NCBI GenBank assembly: GCA_965204405.1
Contig: CBDBEN010000004.1
Span: 62,001-126,000, forward strand
Direction of reading: 5' to 3'
DNA: 64,000 nucleotides
From: JANQPX01 sp965204405
GTDB taxonomy: Bacteria > Pseudomonadota > Alphaproteobacteria > Geminicoccales > Geminicoccaceae
Shown: positions 61,130 to 64,000 of the stretch, piece after piece
Layout of the letters: each line of letters opens with the position of its first letter
Numbering within the stretch: position 1 is the stretch's first letter
The notes under the pieces: model-generated
The model's input: the letters and a program-made list of their open reading frames with translations, nothing else
Databases searched by the model: none
What the model was told of the DNA's origin: nothing
Program-made: the position numbers and the translations under genes

Positions 61130-61160
61130 ACCGGCGGCAGCGTTGGAAACTGCCGCCGGT
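61130..61160. terminator. Strong hairpin after the EF-hand gene
   Basis: ACCGGCGGCAG (61130-61140) and CTGCCGCCGGT (61150-61160) are exact inverted repeats with a 9-base loop (CGTTGGAAA). T-run is absent but TTT occurs shortly after. It sits 26 bases past the stop of the EF-hand gene. Confidence 0.55.
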
Positions 61161-61206
61161 CGACGTTTGCCATTCGCCATGTTAAGCCGGCCGCGCAGCG
61201 TTGACG

Positions 61207-62085
61207 ATGAGGTGGACATTCCCCTTGAGCGAACGTAAGGACACCCCCCTGGTCAGTCTGATCACCATCGTCCTGAATGGCGGCGATGCTCTCTCGCGCA
61301 CATTTGAGAGCGTGTTCGCGCAGACCTACCCGTCGATCGACTATATCGTGATCGACGGCGGGTCCACCGACGGCAGCCTCGATCTCATCGAAAAACACAG
61401 CAAGCGCATCGCTTATTGGGTGAGCGAGCCCGATGAGGGGATCAGCGATGCCTTCAACAAAGGCATCGCCGCGGCGAAGGGTGATTATATCGGTTTATTG
61501 AACGCCGATGACTGGCTATCACCGGATCAGATCGAGGAAGCGGTTCGCACGCTGAGTACCAGCGAGGCGAGCTTCGCCTTCGGTGATCTGCTCTACCATG
61601 CGCCCGATGGCGAAGCACTGCATGTCATCCAAGGCGACCCTCGCTATGAGCAAAAAATCGCGAGCCTGATGCCGGCTCTCAATCATCCAACCATGCTGGC
61701 CAGGCGGGAACTGTTCGACGACATCGGCGGGTTCGATCCGCGCTACCGGGTGGCAATGGATTATGACTGGGTGCTACGCGCGCATCGGGCCGGGCATCGA
61801 GGTGCCTATGCAAGGTCTGTCCTCGGCCATATGACCCTTGCCGGCACCTCCGACATACAGTTCGTCAAGGGACTCTCGGAGGTCCGCGACATCGCGATAA
61901 GCCATGGCCAGCGGGCTGCCAAGGCGTGGCTGCTTTTCGGCTACCGCGTGGTCAAAGGCCTAGCGCAGCGCCTGCTGCACCGCATGGCGCCACCGTCCTT
62001 CTATGAATGGTTGCGTGGCTGGTTCAATCGGGACTATCAATCCCTCGGCAATGATCGGTTCAAGAGAAGCGGCCCCGCTCCATGA
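61207..62085 (+). CDS. Glycosyltransferase family 2
   Basis: 292 residues from MRWTFPLSER. GT-A landmarks: PLVSLITIVLNGGDALSRTF (nucleotide-sugar binding start), YIVIDGGSTDGSLDLI, SEPDEGISDAFNKGIAAAKG and GLLNADDW (Asp-Asp of the metal/donor site). The MDYDWVLRA segment late in the domain is typical of small GT2 enzymes that act on lipid- or polymer-linked sugars. It overlaps the methyltransferase gene by four bases (ATGA), giving a two-gene operon likely for surface polysaccharide. Confidence 0.88.
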   Translation: MRWTFPLSERKDTPLVSLITIVLNGGDALSRTFESVFAQTYPSIDYIVIDGGSTDGSLDLIEKHSKRIAYWVSEPDEGISDAFNKGIAAAKGDYIGLLNADDWLSPDQIEEAVRTLSTSEASFAFGDLLYHAPDGEALHVIQGDPRYEQKIASLMPALNHPTMLARRELFDDIGGFDPRYRVAMDYDWVLRAHRAGHRGAYARSVLGHMTLAGTSDIQFVKGLSEVRDIAISHGQRAAKAWLLFGYRVVKGLAQRLLHRMAPPSFYEWLRGWFNRDYQSLGNDRFKRSGPAP

Positions 62086-62846
62086 CAAGCAACAGCGATA
62101 TCGTCCGCGAGCTGACCCAGTTGCCTGCCGATGTTCGGCCCCTGCAGTTCGGAAACCTGGTGACCGGGTCGCAATATCTGCCGATTTACCGGCTTGCCAG
62201 CCGCTTTGCCAAGCCTGGCCTGAAGGCCTTGGATTGGGGCTGCGGCAACGGCCATTTTTCCTATTTTCTCCTGCGCCGGAACCTTCAGGTTCAAGGGTTC
62301 AGCCTTGAGCCGGAGGGCAATGCACTTTCGGGTTATCTAAGCGAGCGGTTTTCCGACCATTACGCCATGGCTGGGGGCGATCTGGACAACCCGGTTCATC
62401 TGCCCTTTCCCGATGAAAGCTTTGATCTGGTCTTTTCGATCGGCGTTCTGGAGCATGTCCGCGAAACCGGAGGCTCCGAAGAGGCGAGTCTTCGGGAGAT
62501 CGTTCGCGTTCTGCGACCGGGCGGTCATTTCGTCTGCGGCATGCTGCCCAAAAAATATAGCTGGATCGAATTCCTGGTGCGTCAGACGCGACCCGACAAG
62601 CACGCCCATCTCTTTCGCTATACCAGAGATGATGTAGGGCGGCTTATGCAGGGAGCCGGGCTCAAGCTGGTCAAGGCCAGAACACACGGCTTTCTCCCGC
62701 GCAACAGCTGGAACCACCCGCGCTTGAAAACGCTCAGCAGCAAAGCGCTGGTGAACCGGTCGTTCAACGCCATCGACCGCACCCTTGCGCAATGCGCAAG
62801 GCCCATCGCTCAGAACTTCATGTTTGCCGCCCGCCGCCCGGACTGA
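62082..62846 (+). CDS. SAM-dependent methyltransferase (class I)
   Basis: 254 residues. Rossmann methyltransferase motifs: motif I ALDWGCGNGHFSYFL (near residue 49), LPFPDESFDLVFSIGVLEHV (motif II/IV), and LREIVRVLRPGGHFVCGM (motif III). It pairs with a GT2 gene through an ATGA overlap, so methylation of a cell-surface sugar or lipid is a reasonable suggestion. The C-terminal part is basic. Confidence 0.9.
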   Translation: MTSNSDIVRELTQLPADVRPLQFGNLVTGSQYLPIYRLASRFAKPGLKALDWGCGNGHFSYFLLRRNLQVQGFSLEPEGNALSGYLSERFSDHYAMAGGDLDNPVHLPFPDESFDLVFSIGVLEHVRETGGSEEASLREIVRVLRPGGHFVCGMLPKKYSWIEFLVRQTRPDKHAHLFRYTRDDVGRLMQGAGLKLVKARTHGFLPRNSWNHPRLKTLSSKALVNRSFNAIDRTLAQCARPIAQNFMFAARRPD

Positions 62847-62859
62847 CGGAGGTTCTCTG

Positions 62860-63375
62860 TTACCAGAGAGCGATTCGGCCGATGGCGCCAAGCGTGATCG
62901 AGTCTTCATCGGCACCATCAATGTCGCTGAACGCATTGAAGATATAGTTGCCGTGGATATCGAGATGGATTCTCGGCAGGACCTCGATATCGATGCCGAC
63001 ACGCGCTGTATAAAAAGGATCGGACCAGTTGTCGCCTTCAAGCTCGTCGTTGTAGGTCACGCCGATCCCTAGCCCGCCATAGATGCCGCCGCCGACCAGA
63101 ACGAAGGCCTGGGGCGCGACCGCGCCGGCATTGCCGCCACCGAAACCGTCGGTGAAATATTCGACGTTCGCCTCGAATGAAACCGGTCCGCCGGGTACCC
63201 ATTGAAGCGAGCCCAGGAAGGATGCCCCACTATCGTCGATATCGATATTGTCGACTTCGATGTCGTCGAGCGCGGTCCAATAGTGGATGCCGCCTCCCAC
63301 CCTCATCTCGGCTTGAGCCGGCGACCATGTCAGCAGCACCATCGACAGGAAAGCAATCGAAGCAACACGGAGCAT
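62860..63375 (-). CDS. Small outer-membrane beta-barrel protein
   Basis: 171 residues. A Sec signal peptide (residues 1-22, cleaved after AQA) is followed by alternating polar/hydrophobic strands with glycine-rich turns: GGGIHYWTALDD, GSLQWVPGGPVSFEANVEYF, FVLVGGGIYGGLGIGVTYND and the terminal strand SITLGAIGRIALW ending in an aromatic residue as in barrels handled by BAM. About eight strands are expected. OmpW/OmpA-like barrels are the nearest type, though no family could be named. Confidence 0.7.
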   Translation of the reverse strand: MLRVASIAFLSMVLLTWSPAQAEMRVGGGIHYWTALDDIEVDNIDIDDSGASFLGSLQWVPGGPVSFEANVEYFTDGFGGGNAGAVAPQAFVLVGGGIYGGLGIGVTYNDELEGDNWSDPFYTARVGIDIEVLPRIHLDIHGNYIFNAFSDIDGADEDSITLGAIGRIALW

Positions 63376-63535
63376 TCTTCAAATCCCTCTGAGCTTGCGA
63401 ATCTCGATTCTTCTTCTCAACTAACAGCACCAAGGGCAAATCTCTCTAAAGTTGTTTCCAAATGCGATCTTTATCACCACCAAGTGTTGCAATGAGGTGA
63501 CGGTCGACGATAGCCACGGCATGGCTATGTCAAGG

Positions 63536-64000
63536 CTATCCCCGAGGAGGCGCCTTGGCCCTTTGCGCGAACATGATGCCGCCGAGAACCAGGGCAAGTG
63601 CGACAGCATGGTAGATTTGGAAGGATTCGCCCAGCAGCAGCACAGCCAGAAAAGCACCGAAAATTGGTACGAGATTGACGAAAAGCCCCGCCGCATTGCC
63701 CCCGATCAGTTCGATGCCGCGGATAAACAGCGCCTGGCCGATAACCGAAGGAAAGATCGTGGTGTAGAGAATGACGCCCCAGCTTTTCCAGGTCGTCGGC
63801 CAGATCAGATCGGGTGTGGTCGCTTCATAAACCGCAAGCGGTATCGAAAAAACCGCCGCAGTCACGCTCAGCATGGTCAGGAAGCTCAGCCAGTGAAGCG
63901 CCGGCTTCGCGTGAAGGACCGATGAGTAGGTGGCGTAGACGAGGCCTGCCAGCACCATGATCATATCGCCGCGATTGACATCCAAAGCGGCAAGCTGCTG
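63536..64000 (-). CDS. EamA/DMT-family transporter, C-terminal part, runs off window
   Basis: From the right edge the minus strand is open through 63536 (155 residues visible). Helices MIMVLAGLVYATYSSVLHAK, WLSFLTMLSVTAAVFSIPLA and VILYTTIFPSVIGQALFIRG belong to the second EamA repeat (P-S-V-I-G-Q-A-L-F pattern). The frame is open upstream of the first methionine-like codon at 63985, so the gene continues past the window. Likely exporter of metabolites. C-terminus ends RAKAPPRG. Confidence 0.85.
   Translation of the reverse strand, partial: QQLAALDVNRGDMIMVLAGLVYATYSSVLHAKPALHWLSFLTMLSVTAAVFSIPLAVYEATTPDLIWPTTWKSWGVILYTTIFPSVIGQALFIRGIELIGGNAAGLFVNLVPIFGAFLAVLLLGESFQIYHAVALALVLGGIMFAQRAKAPPRG

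Noticed and set aside
1..64000. CRISPR arrays, tRNA or rRNA genes
   Set aside because: No regularly spaced direct repeats and no clover-leaf or rRNA-like conserved segments were noticed on either strand.

Overview
The window looks like one stretch of an alphaproteobacterial chromosome (Rhodospirillales or Hyphomicrobiales type). It is GC-rich, has lipA directly followed by a RatA/COQ10-family gene, a GlxB-GlxC-GlxD glutamate-synthase-like operon, an MttB-family gene without an in-frame amber codon, DUF1127 and DUF4197 genes, and a complete seven-gene Mrp antiporter operon. No rRNA, tRNA, CRISPR array or intact prophage was seen.

Layout. 0-8.3 kb: a nitrogen/amine block. A partial Amt transporter and a FadR-type GntR regulator face right-pointing genes for an FAD oxidoreductase, a glutamine-synthetase-family ligase, GlxB, GlxC, GlxD (broken by a one-base frameshift) and an unknown 158-aa protein. 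8.3-15.5 kb: a GcvA-type LysR regulator, a DUF1127 gene, a small membrane protein, an MttB-family methyltransferase and an ABC importer with two permeases and a Tat-exported binding protein but no ATPase. 15.6-19.7 kb: an adenosine-deaminase-like gene diverging from an operon of HpcH aldolase, clan-A glycoside hydrolase-like protein and 2-hydroxyacid dehydrogenase. 19.8-27 kb: lipA, ratA, a PhyH dioxygenase, an FAH/hydratase, a Tat-type agmatine deiminase-like enzyme, a PLP decarboxylase, a LysE exporter and a GFA protein. 27.4-30 kb: a chemoreceptor and CheW. 30-36 kb: a decayed accessory segment with a broken DMT transporter, a lipase-like protein, a dead integrase and a haem peroxidase. 36-47.5 kb: envelope and ion homeostasis, with an NlpD-like lipoprotein, a membrane transporter, MarC, a Ca/Na exchanger, MrpABCDEFG and Bax inhibitor-1. 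47.9-64 kb: a fasciclin protein, an OxyR-like regulator, an ECF sigma/anti-sigma pair, a thioredoxin-like protein, BenE, a cysteine-less racemase homologue, SIMPL and DUF4197 proteins, an IS630 element, a tandem ectoine-synthase-like protein, a GNAT, an EF-hand protein, a glycosyltransferase/methyltransferase pair, an outer-membrane barrel and a partial DMT transporter.

The most distinctive non-coding feature is a set of short (about 80-135 bp) palindromic elements that begin and end in CTAG. They form two families. The ends of family 1 resemble the terminal repeats of the resident IS630 element at 57.2-58.3 kb. Several sit exactly at TAG stop codons, and one shares its CTAG with the IS. They look like MITEs moved by IS630-type transposases, which are known to insert at the TA of CTAG.

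The likeliest less-described biology is (a) the amine/glutamate block, which may be a gamma-glutamyl-amine route, (b) the tandem EctC-like protein whose second half has lost a metal ligand, (c) the racemase homologue lacking both catalytic cysteines, and (d) the CTAG elements that insert at stop codons. Functions are inferred from sequence alone; no searches were run.
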